A stretch of 64,000 nucleotides of DNA from Clostridia bacterium. Lineage in GTDB: Bacteria; Bacillota; Clostridia; UMGS1883. Below the pieces are notes generated by a model that saw only the letters and a program-made list of their open reading frames with translations, searched no databases and was not told the origin of the DNA. The stretch covers positions 62,001 to 126,000 of the forward strand of contig JAFUOO010000005.1 of assembly GCA_017472685.1 (NCBI GenBank). The letters run 5' to 3'. Both the position numbers and the translations under genes were made by a program. This document shows positions 34,227 through 43,306 of this stretch, one piece after another. The stretch's first letter is position 1. Each line of letters opens with the position of its first letter.

Positions 34227-35411
34227 TTAATTGAGGTATTTTTTAAGATTTTCAACCGCGTCAAGCTTTTCCCAGGGGAGTGAAACATCGTTTCTGCCAA
34301 AGTGACCGTAAGAGGCTGTCTGCTTGTAGATGGGCTTCTTAAGGTCAAGACGCTTGATGATTGCCGCAGGACGAAGGTCAAACTCCTTTAAAACTATTTC
34401 GTTTATTGCATCGTCGGAAAGCTTGCCTGTGCCGAAGGTATCAACACGCACACTTACGGGATTTGCAACGCCGATTGCATATGCAAGCTGAATCTGGCAC
34501 TTGTCGCAAAGAGACGCTGCTACAAGATTCTTCGCAATGTAGCGAGCCATATATGCGGCACTTCTGTCAACCTTTGTGGGGTCCTTGCCACTAAATGCAC
34601 CGCCGCCGTGGGGAGCATAGCCGCCGTATGTGTCAACAATAATTTTTCTGCCTGTAAGACCGCTGTCGCCGTGAGGACCGCCGATTACAAATCTGCCTGT
34701 GGGGTTAATGAAAACCTTTGTGTCAGCATCCATAAGAGAAGCGGGAATTGTTTCATCAATAACGTGCTTTTTGATATCTTTCTTGATTGTTTCAAGTGTC
34801 ACGTCTGCAGTGTGCTGTGTGGAAACAACAACAGCGTCAATTCTCTTGGGTGTGTCGCCGTCGTATTCAACAGTAACCTGTGTTTTGCCGTCGGGACGGA
34901 GATAGGGCAGTGTGCCGTTCTTTCTCACTTCGGTAAGGCGCTTTGCCATTTTCTGTGCATAGTAGATGGGCATGGGCATGTAAACGTCTGTTTCGTTTGT
35001 GGCATAGCCGAACATCATACCCTGGTCGCCTGCACCTGTGTCAAACTCGCTCGTGTCGCCTTCCTTTGCTTCTAAGGACTTGTCCACACCGAGAGCAATG
35101 TCCGCAGACTGCTTGTTGAGTGTGTTTAAAACTGCAACAGAGTCAAAGGAGAAGCCCATGTCGCCCTCTGTATAGCCGATTTCCTCAATTGTGTCACGCA
35201 CAATCTGTCTTACGTCGGGCTGATGTGTTGATGTGATTTCCCCAAAAACCATAACAAGACCTGTTGCCGCACATGTTTCGCAAGCAACTCTTGCATCGGG
35301 GTCGTGAGCTAAAATATCGTCAAGAATGCTGTCAGAGAGCATATCGCATACCTTGTCGGGATGACCCTCAGTAACAGATTCTGATGTGAATAACTTCTTC
35401 TGTAATTCCAT
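34227..35411 (-). CDS. metK: S-adenosylmethionine synthetase
   Basis: 394 residues, the standard size. It joins methionine and ATP to give SAM. The N-terminal [16 protein letters not shown], the ATP-loop [15 protein letters not shown], the flexible-loop DGKTQVT segment and the phosphate-loop [19 protein letters not shown] are all present. AGGAGG precedes the ATG, and the gene is 18 bases downstream of a COG2426 membrane protein, so there is no room for a SAM riboswitch directly upstream. It supplies SAM for radical enzymes such as NrdG. Confidence 0.97.
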   Translation of the reverse strand: MELQKKLFTSESVTEGHPDKVCDMLSDSILDDILAHDPDARVACETCAATGLVMVFGEITSTHQPDVRQIVRDTIEEIGYTEGDMGFSFDSVAVLNTLNKQSADIALGVDKSLEAKEGDTSEFDTGAGDQGMMFGYATNETDVYMPMPIYYAQKMAKRLTEVRKNGTLPYLRPDGKTQVTVEYDGDTPKRIDAVVVSTQHTADVTLETIKKDIKKHVIDETIPASLMDADTKVFINPTGRFVIGGPHGDSGLTGRKIIVDTYGGYAPHGGGAFSGKDPTKVDRSAAYMARYIAKNLVAASLCDKCQIQLAYAIGVANPVSVRVDTFGTGKLSDDAINEIVLKEFDLRPAAIIKRLDLKKPIYKQTASYGHFGRNDVSLPWEKLDAVENLKKYLN

Positions 35412-35429
35412 AGTTTTTTCCTCCTTTGA

Positions 35430-35963
35430 TTAGAATAAACCGAATAAGAATTTAACAAGCCATGAGCCTACGGACATGATAATACCTGCCGAAAGCACAC
35501 CGCCTGAAATTGCTAAAAATGCATCGCGGAATTTGTAGCCGATAAAGGATGCAACCAACGCACCTGTCCATGCACCTGTACCGGGAAGGGGGATTGCTAC
35601 AAAAATAAACAAGCCCAGGTTTTTATACTTTGTAACCTTTGCTTCGTTCTTTTCAACCTTCTTTTCAAGCCATTCGGGGAACCAGCGGAAAAGCCTGGTT
35701 TTCTTGAGCATGTTGCAGAAGGGTGTGATAAACCAAAGAATAAAGGGAACGGGCAGTATGTTACCTAAAATTGCAATTATGTAGCTGACAACAGGGTCAA
35801 GACCTAAAACTGCGGCTACAGGGATTGCTCCTCGAAGCTCAATAATGGGGAGCATCGAAATGAGAAACACGTACAAATAATCCGCACTTGTTGCAGCAAA
35901 GCCTAAGGATGTCACTATTGTTATTGCCAGGGAATGGACAGCATCTTTAATCTGTTCAATCAT
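35430..35963 (-). CDS. COG2426 / small multi-drug export family membrane protein
   Basis: 177 residues with four to five membrane helices and the family signature PIIELRGAIPVAAVLGLDP, followed by ILGNILPVPFILWFI and the GTGAWTGALVAS segment. The family is related to DedA-like proteins; its transport role is unproven. ATG at 35963 has GGAGG upstream; a longer reading adds ten residues without support. It heads the operon that continues into metK, driven by a consensus-like promoter at 36004-36032. Confidence 0.85.
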   Translation of the reverse strand: MIEQIKDAVHSLAITIVTSLGFAATSADYLYVFLISMLPIIELRGAIPVAAVLGLDPVVSYIIAILGNILPVPFILWFITPFCNMLKKTRLFRWFPEWLEKKVEKNEAKVTKYKNLGLFIFVAIPLPGTGAWTGALVASFIGYKFRDAFLAISGGVLSAGIIMSVGSWLVKFLFGLF

Positions 35964-36003
35964 TCTGTAAACCTCCAAATTTAAGACATTCAATATCTAT
36001 ATT

Positions 36004-36032
36004 ATTTTATAATGAAAAGACTTTTTTGTCAA
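36004..36032 (-). promoter_or_regulatory. Sigma-A promoter of the COG2426-metK operon
   Basis: On the minus strand, TTGACA (36027-36032), a 17-base spacer and TAAAAT (36004-36009). It is divergent from the T-box promoter 36 bases away. Confidence 0.8.
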
Positions 36033-36067
36033 CTCCCTACACCTTGAAATAGTACACAAAAAAAGTG

Positions 36068-36096
36068 TTGACAAAAAAAGCGTAATTGTGTATTAT
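36068..36096 (+). promoter_or_regulatory. Promoter of the T-box-trpB-trpA unit
   Basis: TTGACA (36068-36073), 17-base spacer, TATTAT (36091-36096). Confidence 0.8.
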
Positions 36097-36102
36097 ATGT
36101 AG

Positions 36103-36366
36103 TAAGAAAATAAACCGTTGATTCGGAGATAACGGCAGGATATGTGCTCACAGAGAGCAAGGGTAGCTGAGAGCCTTGCAGTAACAGCTTGTCAAATGGA
36201 CCGATGAGGGCGCAGACCAAAGGGGCAACCCGAGTATTCTGCGACGTGTGCGAGCGTCAATCGCAGGGGCATGTTAGTGCTCATAAGTGTACTCATTAGA
36301 GTAAAACAAGGTGGTACCGCGGGTTTATCTCGTCCTTGATTGTATTTAGCAATCGGGGGCTTTTTT
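36103..36366 (+). ncRNA. T-box leader, tryptophan-specific
   Basis: The leader contains the conserved T-box AAGGTGGTACCGCGG (36308-36322), whose bulge pairs with the CCA end of uncharged tRNA. A factor-independent terminator follows (arms 36334-36342 and 36350-36359, with GU pairs, then T6). In the Stem I specifier region, CAAATGGACC offers the triplet UGG at 36197-36199, followed by a purine, which would select tRNA-Trp. This agrees with the downstream trpBA genes: low charged tRNA-Trp should let transcription continue. Confidence 0.93.
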
Positions 36367-36400
36367 AGTTTTACCCCCGAAATGAAAGGATTTGGTATTT

Positions 36401-37585
36401 GTGAAAAAAGGTAGGTTTGGTATTCACGGCGGACAGTATGTTCCCGAAATACTCATGAAGGCAGTTAACGAGCTGGAGGAGGCGTACAACAAGTATAAGG
36501 ACGATCCCGACTTCAACTGTGAGCTCAAGGAGCTTCTTGACAACTATGCAGGAAGACCGTCTCTCTTATACTATGCCGAAAAAATGACAAAAGACCTGGG
36601 CGGCGCTAAGATTTACTTAAAGCGCGAGGATTTAAACCACACAGGCAGTCACAAGCTCAACAACGTGCTCGGTCAGGTTTTACTTGCAAAGAAAATGGGC
36701 AAGAGGAGAGTTATTGCCGAAACAGGTGCAGGTCAGCACGGTGTTGCAACAGCAACAGCGGCGGCTCTCATGAACATGGAATGTGAAATTTTCATGGGTA
36801 AGGTTGACTGCGAAAGACAGGCGTTGAATGTTTACCGTATGCAGCTTTTGGGTGCTAAGGTGCACGCTGTTGAAAGCGGCACACAAACCCTTAAGGATGC
36901 CGTTAACGAAACAATGCGCGAATGGACCAACCGCATTTCTGACACACACTATGTTTTAGGCTCCGTTATGGGTCCTCATCCTTTCCCCACAATTGTACGT
37001 GACTTCCAGAGCGTAATTTCAAAGGAAGCAAGAGAACAGATACTTGAAAAGGAAGGCAAGCTGCCCACAGCAGTTATGGCGTGCGTAGGCGGCGGCAGTA
37101 ACGCAATGGGTATGTTCTATAACTTCATAGGCGACGAAGGCGTTCGTCTTATCGGCTGTGAAGCCGCAGGCAGAGGCATTGATACAAAGGAGCATGCCGC
37201 AACCATTGCAAAGGGTAAGCTTGGTATTTTCCACGGCATGAAGAGCTACTTCTGCCAGAACGAATATGGTCAGATTGATGAGGTTTATTCAATTTCCGCA
37301 GGGCTTGACTATCCCGGCATCGGTCCCGAGCATGCCTCTCTTTACGACTCAAAGAGAGCGGAATATGTGCCCGTTACCGACACCGAAGCGGTTGACGCTT
37401 TTGAATATTTGTCAAGAACAGAGGGCATCATTCCTGCAATTGAAAGCAGCCACGCCGTTGCACATGCAATAAAAATTGCACCCACAATGAGTAAGGACGA
37501 TATAATCATAATTTGTCTTTCGGGCAGAGGCGACAAGGACGTTGCGGCAATTGCACGCTACAGGGGGGTTAATCTTTATGAGTAA
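36401..37585 (+). CDS. trpB: Tryptophan synthase beta subunit
   Basis: 394 residues. It condenses indole with serine using [19 protein letters not shown] is the standard opening, the PLP lysine is in HTGSHKLNN, the catalytic Glu lies in AETGAGQHG, and [10 protein letters not shown] binds the cofactor phosphate. The GTG at 36401 is chosen because AAAGGA (36385-36390) is ten bases upstream; a TTG at 36392 is too close to the SD. It is controlled by the T-box leader and overlaps trpA by eight bases. The other trp genes are not in the window, so the cell may use salvaged indole or carry them elsewhere. Confidence 0.95.
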   Translation: MKKGRFGIHGGQYVPEILMKAVNELEEAYNKYKDDPDFNCELKELLDNYAGRPSLLYYAEKMTKDLGGAKIYLKREDLNHTGSHKLNNVLGQVLLAKKMGKRRVIAETGAGQHGVATATAAALMNMECEIFMGKVDCERQALNVYRMQLLGAKVHAVESGTQTLKDAVNETMREWTNRISDTHYVLGSVMGPHPFPTIVRDFQSVISKEAREQILEKEGKLPTAVMACVGGGSNAMGMFYNFIGDEGVRLIGCEAAGRGIDTKEHAATIAKGKLGIFHGMKSYFCQNEYGQIDEVYSISAGLDYPGIGPEHASLYDSKRAEYVPVTDTEAVDAFEYLSRTEGIIPAIESSHAVAHAIKIAPTMSKDDIIIICLSGRGDKDVAAIARYRGVNLYE

Positions 37586-38282
37586 CAGACTTGATAATCT
37601 TAAACGCGAAAATATTTTAGGTGCATTTATTACACCCGGCGATATCGACATTGAAAAAACAGAGGAATATATCCTCTCTATGATTGAGGGCGGAGCCGAT
37701 TTTATCGAGCTGGGCATTCCTTTTTCTGACCCCATTGCAGAGGATGCCACAATTCAGGAGTTTTATATTAAGGCTCTTCAGAATAAGGTTAACACAGACA
37801 CTATTTTTGAATGCGTAAAGCGTCTCCGTAAGGACACGGAAATTCCCGTTGTTATTATTACAAACGCAAACCCTGTATTTTCCTACGGCATTGATAAATT
37901 TTTTGAAAACTGCTCTATATCGGGTGTTGATGCAATCATAATGCCCGATGTGCCCTACGAAGAGGTTGACGAATTCAAGGGTGCGGCAGATAAAAACGGT
38001 GTGTATATCATTATGGCGGTTGCACCCACCGACGAGGCAAGAATTGAAAAAATCGTGAAGGATGCAAAGGGCTTTGTTTATGCAACAGCCCTGGCAGAAA
38101 ATACAGCAGAGGATATGGAGAAGCTTATCCGCACAGTAAAGAGCAAGAAAGATATTCCCGTTATAACAAAGGACGAAAACTTCAAGTGCGACGGTCTTAT
38201 CCTTTCCAATGAGATTGTAAAGCTCATTGACCGCGGCATGGAAACAAAGGCAATAAGCCGTTTTGTAAAGAGCTATAAGTAA
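37578..38282 (+). CDS. trpA: Tryptophan synthase alpha subunit, divergent
   Basis: 234 residues, about 30 shorter than usual. The catalytic acids are kept: Glu in [11 protein letters not shown] (Glu49 equivalent) and Asp in the same stretch (Asp60). However, the elements that bind the phosphate of indole-glycerol phosphate are altered. The loop normally reading SR-x-GVTG is ALAENTAED, the GFGIS turn is ITKDENF, and the GSAIV turn is LSNEIV. Activity towards indole-glycerol phosphate is therefore doubtful, though a structural role with TrpB is possible. The ATG overlaps the trpB stop, indicating translational coupling. A strong terminator follows. Confidence 0.8.
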   Translation: MSNRLDNLKRENILGAFITPGDIDIEKTEEYILSMIEGGADFIELGIPFSDPIAEDATIQEFYIKALQNKVNTDTIFECVKRLRKDTEIPVVIITNANPVFSYGIDKFFENCSISGVDAIIMPDVPYEEVDEFKGAADKNGVYIIMAVAPTDEARIEKIVKDAKGFVYATALAENTAEDMEKLIRTVKSKKDIPVITKDENFKCDGLILSNEIVKLIDRGMETKAISRFVKSYK

Positions 38283-38287
38283 ATTAC

Positions 38288-38317
38288 AAAAAATACCATC
38301 TTTGATGGTATTTTTTT
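38288..38317 (+). terminator. Terminator of trpBA
   Basis: AAAAAATACCATC and complement around a TTT loop, ending in T7. Confidence 0.88.
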
Positions 38318-38318
38318 G

Positions 38319-38347
38319 TTGCATAATTAAGGGAAAAATGGTACACT
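38319..38347 (+). promoter_or_regulatory. Promoter of the first HExxH gene
   Basis: TTGCAT (38319-38324), 17-base spacer ending in TGG, TACACT (38342-38347). The spacer shares AAGGGAAAAATGG with the promoter at 40605. Confidence 0.7.
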
Positions 38348-38364
38348 GTGGATGGGTGATGAAA

Positions 38365-40593
38365 ATGAAAAAGTTTTTATGTTCAATTCTGATACTTTCC
38401 TTGCTTCTTGCAGTAAATATAAATGCGGCAGAATTGGTGTGGAGTGAATACAAAACAGGCGGCAATGTTACAGCCCATGTCAGTGGCATTGAGGCAGGCG
38501 ACAAGGTCATTGCAGGAGTTTTCAACGAAAGCGATGAGCTTGTGAGAGCTATGAGCACCATCTCGGAGGGCGACAGCGTTGAATTTAATGTCAACACTGC
38601 AGGCGGTGAATATGCAAAAGCCTTTGTATGGAATGAAAAAAGTCTTGAGCCCGTGGACGATATATCGCAGAAAATAACCGCCGACGGAATAACTGACGAT
38701 GCAATATTTTCCGACAATCAGCAACCGAACAGAGTGGACAAAGTTGTCGGCTACAGAACCTTTGATGCAGTAGAAGGCGAATACATGATAAAGCTGGATG
38801 TTACCGTGTGGAAAAAGGGCGATAACGCGATTGTGATAGGTGACAGCAGTAACGGTGTGCTTAACTACGGTACGAGTAGCGCAATTCTTTTGTTTAACGG
38901 TGATAACTTTGCTGTGCGTAATGGTGCAGGAAACGGTAATTACGCGGCAAATGCCGTTAATCTGTGCGAGGTTCAGTTAAATAAAAAATACGAAATTGTT
39001 TTTTGGGGCAACACCAACGATAACACCTATAAGGTTATAATTACAGAGGGCAAAAACCGTTACACAAGCGGCAGCCTGCACTCAAGAACAAATGGAGAAA
39101 GCATTGACACAATTGCCCTTATTTCAAACGGAAAAAATACAGCGGTTACAAACGGATGTTATTCAAACTTTGCCTTTACGGGTAAAAATTTGACAGTTAT
39201 AACAAATCCCGAAGATATGGTTTTAGAGCCCATACATGTTTACGAGGGCTTCGAGGGACTTTATTACGGAATGATGGTTGACGGTAAATATGTACGCGGT
39301 AATAACGGAAGGCTTACATATGATTATGACAGCGTAAGCGATGACAGCGCAATGTTTATTCCACGAGACATGGGCGACGGAAGCCATGCCTTTGTATGTA
39401 AAAGCTCAAATAACCGTATGACAACGCCCGGAACAGGCATTCTTTCCGGGAACAATCTTCAAAGTGCGGCTTATTCAACAAATGACAATACACAGCATTG
39501 GCTACTGGAAGAGAGTGAAAATTATAGCGAAGATAATCTTTCCTACTACATAAAGCATATTGACAGCGATGAATATATCGGTACAAGCAGTAGCTGGTGG
39601 TACGGCGATATTCTTGCTCTTGTGGAGGAGCGCGAAAAAGCGGAGGTTACCTTTGTTCCCCTTTATGAGGAAAGCCCGTTGTACCTTGTCAGCAAGACAA
39701 GTGCATACAATTCACTCACAGACAGGCAAAGGTTTATGCTGGAAAGTGTTTACGAATCTGTTGCAGGTGACATTTTCGGTCGCTACGGCGGACACAGTGA
39801 ATGGACACCGAGAATAAGAATGGATAATCTGTTTGCGGAAATTCTTTCGGGCGATCTCACAGAGGCAGAACAGATTACAAAGCTCAATGAATTTTTGAAC
39901 GATACAAACGGATTTATATACTCAGGCCAGGCAAGCTACGAAGCGGTGAGCACGTCGCTTCCCGGAACAGAGGGCTTGTACGCAGAAATTAACGAAGGCA
40001 CGGCAGGCACCTACGATTTCTGGCGTGGCACAATGCTTTCAGGCGTGCTGTATAAATACAGTATTTATACAGCAGAGGGAAGCTTGGAGCAGACAATTAA
40101 CCTTTATGTTCAGGATGACGGCACAGCAAAGCAAAATGCTGAAACCTTCAAAAAGATAATTCTGCAGATACCGCACGTGTTCAGAAAGCACCTTAAGAAC
40201 GTGAAGGTCAGAAGCGACAGCGCCAACAGCTACAACGGCGGTGGCGGAGACATGTATATAAGACTCAACTGGTCGCCCGATGCAAACGGCATGAGAAACA
40301 CTGTTGTGCACGAGCTGGGCCATATTATCAGCTCGAATAACGGCGGCTGGGCAGAAGGTGGCGGCTGGGCAAATGCAGTGGCGATGGATATGTTTACCCC
40401 TTCCACATATGGCGCATCGAATAACACAGAGGACTTTGCCGAGTTCTGCAGAATGTACTTTGAGGCATATTCCTGTAAGGACCGTCAGCGAGGCTTGAGG
40501 GTTATAATGCCTGAGAGATATGCATCCTTTGGCAGGCTCCGTAAGCAGAATATGGCAGGCTGGGGTCTTTGGGAAGATGAATACACAGATTGA
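38365..40593 (+). CDS. Secreted modular protein with an HExxH zinc-peptidase domain (paralogue 1)
   Basis: 742 residues with a signal peptide (MKKFLCSILILSLLLAVNIN, cleavage near AAE). Residues 47-97 carry the F-x-W-x-P module (AKAFVWNEKSLEPVDD). A concanavalin-like beta region spans about 100-290, and a trefoil-like region (GKYVRGNNGRLTYDYD ... HAFVCKSSNNRMTT) about 300-440. The C-terminal domain has HELGH with the first His at residue 649 and NTEDFAEF about 40 residues later. HExxH with a downstream E-x-F-A-E is the zinc layout of lethal-factor-like peptidases, so this is probably a secreted metalloprotease. The ATG is set by GGGTGATG, the same arrangement as in the neighbouring paralogue. 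Substrate unknown. Confidence 0.75.
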   Translation: MKKFLCSILILSLLLAVNINAAELVWSEYKTGGNVTAHVSGIEAGDKVIAGVFNESDELVRAMSTISEGDSVEFNVNTAGGEYAKAFVWNEKSLEPVDDISQKITADGITDDAIFSDNQQPNRVDKVVGYRTFDAVEGEYMIKLDVTVWKKGDNAIVIGDSSNGVLNYGTSSAILLFNGDNFAVRNGAGNGNYAANAVNLCEVQLNKKYEIVFWGNTNDNTYKVIITEGKNRYTSGSLHSRTNGESIDTIALISNGKNTAVTNGCYSNFAFTGKNLTVITNPEDMVLEPIHVYEGFEGLYYGMMVDGKYVRGNNGRLTYDYDSVSDDSAMFIPRDMGDGSHAFVCKSSNNRMTTPGTGILSGNNLQSAAYSTNDNTQHWLLEESENYSEDNLSYYIKHIDSDEYIGTSSSWWYGDILALVEEREKAEVTFVPLYEESPLYLVSKTSAYNSLTDRQRFMLESVYESVAGDIFGRYGGHSEWTPRIRMDNLFAEILSGDLTEAEQITKLNEFLNDTNGFIYSGQASYEAVSTSLPGTEGLYAEINEGTAGTYDFWRGTMLSGVLYKYSIYTAEGSLEQTINLYVQDDGTAKQNAETFKKIILQIPHVFRKHLKNVKVRSDSANSYNGGGGDMYIRLNWSPDANGMRNTVVHELGHIISSNNGGWAEGGGWANAVAMDMFTPSTYGASNNTEDFAEFCRMYFEAYSCKDRQRGLRVIMPERYASFGRLRKQNMAGWGLWEDEYTD

Positions 40594-40604
40594 AAATAAA
40601 GTTG

Positions 40605-40632
40605 TTGACAAACAAGGGAAAAATGGTAAAAT
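40605..40632 (+). promoter_or_regulatory. Promoter of the second HExxH gene
   Basis: TTGACA (40605-40610), 16-base spacer ending in TGG, TAAAAT (40627-40632). It shares AAGGGAAAAATGGTA with the promoter of the upstream paralogue. Confidence 0.75.
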
Positions 40633-40652
40633 ATACTTGGGGTGATGTTAAA

Positions 40653-42890
40653 ATGAAAAAAGTTATTAGTTTAATATTAACAATGCTTTTGCTTGCGTCC
40701 TCAATTTCAGCAGGCGCAGCGGGCATTACATGGTCAAAAACAACACTGGGAACAGGTAACGTTACAGTAACTGCGACAGGCGTTGAAGCAGGAGACAGAA
40801 TTGCAATTGCCACATACAGTGGCGGTGTGTTCTCAGGCTTTAATATGGCATGGGCTGAAGCTGGAAGCGACTCCGTCAGTTTGACTGTTGAGTCGGGCGA
40901 CGACACTGCCCGCGCGTTTATATGGGAACAGGGCACAATGATGCCTAAAATGTCGGATTCTTACATGACAGGAGACGGCATTAAGGATAGCGCAACACTC
41001 TTCAGTGACAACCAGATGGTTAACAACGCCGATGCGGTAGGCTATAAGACAATCACACCTCTTATGGGTGACTATTCCGTGAGCTTTGACTTGACTGTAA
41101 GAGAGGTTGGCGACAATGCCATTATCCTCGGCGACAGCACAAACGGAACAATAGGCTACGGCGAAGCAAGTGCAATATTGCAGTTTGCAAACAGCACTGA
41201 TTTCAATACAAGACGCGGTGACGGTGCAGGTAACTACACAGAAGCAGCTGAGAAAATCTGTTCCTTTGAGACAGGCAAGCTTTATCACGTTACAATCCAG
41301 GGTAATACAACAACAAATACCTATAACGTGATAATTGATGATGGCACAAATCAGTACATAAGCAGTACAATGTCTGCACGCAAGGACGCAACCGCGGCAG
41401 GTATTGACACAATCGCTTTTGTAAACAACTCAAAAAATATAGCTGTTACAGACGGTTATTATACAAATTACAACTTCTCTGCAACAAACTTTGAAATTCT
41501 TAACGAAGAAACAGTTGAAGTTCCCAAGTATGAGTACACAGGTTTTGAAGGTGCGTACTACGGTATGGAGGTTGTTTCCACAGGTAAGTATGTAAGAGGC
41601 AACAATGGTAAGTTAACTGCAGACTATTCCTCTGCTTCCGACACAAGTGCAATGTTTATCCCCCGTGATATGGGCGACGGCAGCCATGCCTTTGTATGCA
41701 AGAGCTCCAACAACCGTATGACAACCTCCGGCACAAGCGGTGCAGAGCTTACAAGCGCGGCTTATGTTACAACAAACAATACTCAGCACTGGGTGATGGA
41801 AGAGAGCGAAAACTACTCCGATACAAACAAGACATATTACTTAAAGCATATTGACAGTGGTAACTACGTTGGCTTAAGCGGCACAAACCTTGCACTTGTT
41901 GCAAGCTCTAACAAGAAGGAAATCCGCTTTGTGCCCGTTGAGGGAAATAATCAGAGTCTCCTTTATCAGGTAGCAAAGACAGATGCATACAACCTTCTCT
42001 CCGCTGCACAGCGTGAAAGACTTGAGAGTGTTTACGAATCCGTTGCAGGTGACGTATTCGGTCGTTACGGCGGAAGTGCTGAATGGACACCCAGAATAAG
42101 AATGGATAACCTGTTCACAGAAATCCTTTCCGGCTCACTTACAGAAGCAGAGCAGCTCGCAAAGCTTGAAGAATTCGTGACACGCGGAAGCAACAGCCAT
42201 ATTTACGACGGTCAGGCAAGCTATCAGACAATCAGCACATCTCTTCCCGAAACAGCGGGTCTTTATTGGGAAATTGACGAGGGTACTGCAGGCAACTATG
42301 ACTTCTGGCGCGGTACAATGCTTGATGGTATGCTTTATCAGTACACAATTTATAATGCAGACGGTACCGTTCAGCAGACAATCAGTCTCTACGTTGAAGA
42401 TCAGTCAACTGCACAGACAAACGCCGAAACCTTTAAGACTGTAATTGTGCAGATTCCGTATGTTTTCCGTCAGCATCTTAAAACAGTAAAGATAAGAAAC
42501 GACAGCGCTAACAGCTATAACGGCGGTGGCAACGATATGTATATCCGTCTTAACTGGTCTCCCGATGCAAATGCTATGCGCAGCACGGTTTGCCACGAAC
42601 TCGGTCATATTGTTGACTCGCAGAACGGTTACTGGGCATCCGGTAGCGGTTGGGCAGAAGCAATTGCGGCCGATATGTATGCTCCGTCAACCTACGGTGC
42701 ATCCAATGCAACAGAGGACTTTGCGGAATTCTGCAGAATGTATGTGTCTGCATACGGCAACCCCGACATGCAGAAGGGCTTGCAGGTTATCATGCCTAAC
42801 AGATACGCATCCTTCGGTCGTCTCCGTCAGAACAACATGAACGGTTGGGGCCTCTGGGAAGATGAATACACTACTTACGGCTACGAATAA
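40653..42890 (+). CDS. Secreted modular protein with an HExxH zinc-peptidase domain (paralogue 2)
   Basis: 745 residues, clearly a duplicate of the gene just upstream: the same order of signal peptide, F-x-W module (residues 49-100, ARAFIWEQGTMMP), beta region, trefoil region and zinc domain. HELGH starts at residue 648, and ATEDFAEFCRMY follows. Stretches such as IPRDMGDGSHAFVCKSSNNR are identical in both copies; the C-terminal half is better conserved than the N-terminal half. GGGGTGATG precedes the ATG. It has its own promoter and terminator, so the two copies can be expressed separately. Neither copy has an obvious cell-wall anchor beyond the modules. Confidence 0.75.
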   Translation: MKKVISLILTMLLLASSISAGAAGITWSKTTLGTGNVTVTATGVEAGDRIAIATYSGGVFSGFNMAWAEAGSDSVSLTVESGDDTARAFIWEQGTMMPKMSDSYMTGDGIKDSATLFSDNQMVNNADAVGYKTITPLMGDYSVSFDLTVREVGDNAIILGDSTNGTIGYGEASAILQFANSTDFNTRRGDGAGNYTEAAEKICSFETGKLYHVTIQGNTTTNTYNVIIDDGTNQYISSTMSARKDATAAGIDTIAFVNNSKNIAVTDGYYTNYNFSATNFEILNEETVEVPKYEYTGFEGAYYGMEVVSTGKYVRGNNGKLTADYSSASDTSAMFIPRDMGDGSHAFVCKSSNNRMTTSGTSGAELTSAAYVTTNNTQHWVMEESENYSDTNKTYYLKHIDSGNYVGLSGTNLALVASSNKKEIRFVPVEGNNQSLLYQVAKTDAYNLLSAAQRERLESVYESVAGDVFGRYGGSAEWTPRIRMDNLFTEILSGSLTEAEQLAKLEEFVTRGSNSHIYDGQASYQTISTSLPETAGLYWEIDEGTAGNYDFWRGTMLDGMLYQYTIYNADGTVQQTISLYVEDQSTAQTNAETFKTVIVQIPYVFRQHLKTVKIRNDSANSYNGGGNDMYIRLNWSPDANAMRSTVCHELGHIVDSQNGYWASGSGWAEAIAADMYAPSTYGASNATEDFAEFCRMYVSAYGNPDMQKGLQVIMPNRYASFGRLRQNNMNGWGLWEDEYTTYGYE

Positions 42891-42900
42891 TAAACAAATA

Positions 42901-42930
42901 AAAGGACTTGCGAAAGCAAGTCCTTTTTTG
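42901..42930. terminator. Bidirectional terminator
   Basis: AAAGGACTTGC and complement around a GAAA tetraloop, then T7; the convergent HTH gene ends three bases on. Confidence 0.88.
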
Positions 42931-42932
42931 AA

Positions 42933-43145
42933 CTATATAGAAGGGTTGTTACTTCTTCCTAAGATATACTCTATAGAGACACGATAAAAATCGGCAAGAA
43001 ATATAAGGGAAGAAAGCGGTAAATCATTGTGTCCGTTTTCATACTTAGAATATTGTTGCTGAGTGATGTGAAGTAATCTCGCAATGTTTTTTTGAGTTAA
43101 CTCATAACTTAATCGTAATTCTTTTAATCGTGGGTAATATGCCAT
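42933..43145 (-). CDS. Small XRE-type helix-turn-helix regulator
   Basis: 70 residues, one Cro/C1-type domain: LKELRLSYELTQKNIARLLHITQQQYSKYENG is the classic pattern (helices 1-3), followed by LIFLADFYRVSIEYILGRSN. AGGAGG lies seven bases before the ATG; a longer reading adds 13 residues without support. It may regulate itself or a neighbouring gene. It is separated from the activase operon by a repeat and a terminator. Confidence 0.82.
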   Translation of the reverse strand: MAYYPRLKELRLSYELTQKNIARLLHITQQQYSKYENGHNDLPLSSLIFLADFYRVSIEYILGRSNNPSI

Positions 43146-43238
43146 AAGAAAGCCTCCTAAATAAAGTTTTCTGTATTTTAGCATGGTTTTCTATGGCAGT
43201 CGGTTGTAAAAGTGAGACAAAATGATAAATTTTAATCG

Positions 43239-43267
43239 TTCTGCATTCTGCGCTCTGAATTCTGAAC
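43239..43267. repeat. TCTGCAT-type short repeat, second copy
   Basis: TTCTGCATTCTGCGCTCTGAATTC-like imperfect tandem units, related to 16286-16316. It lies in the intergenic gap beside the HTH gene. Confidence 0.5.
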
Positions 43268-43268
43268 T

Positions 43269-43306
43269 AAAAAATAGACCTGCTCAATCGAACAGGTCTA
43301 TTTTTT
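43269..43306 (-). terminator. Terminator of the activase operon
   Basis: AAAAAATAGACCTG and complement around a ten-base loop; the T run follows on the minus strand. It overlaps the stop of the HgdB-like gene. Confidence 0.82.

Noticed and set aside
34608-35075. Plus-strand Cys-rich open frame opposite metK
   Set aside because: Shadow of metK codons; the encoded protein has no plausible domain.
35412-35429. SAM riboswitch before metK
   Set aside because: Only 18 bases separate metK from the upstream gene, and no S-box motif was seen in the operon leader.
37617-38717. A long reverse-strand open frame of about 366 codons across trpA and the next gene start
   Set aside because: It is antisense to trpA, crosses a strong terminator and a promoter, is rich in Cys and has no SD or family pattern; it is a shadow of codon bias.
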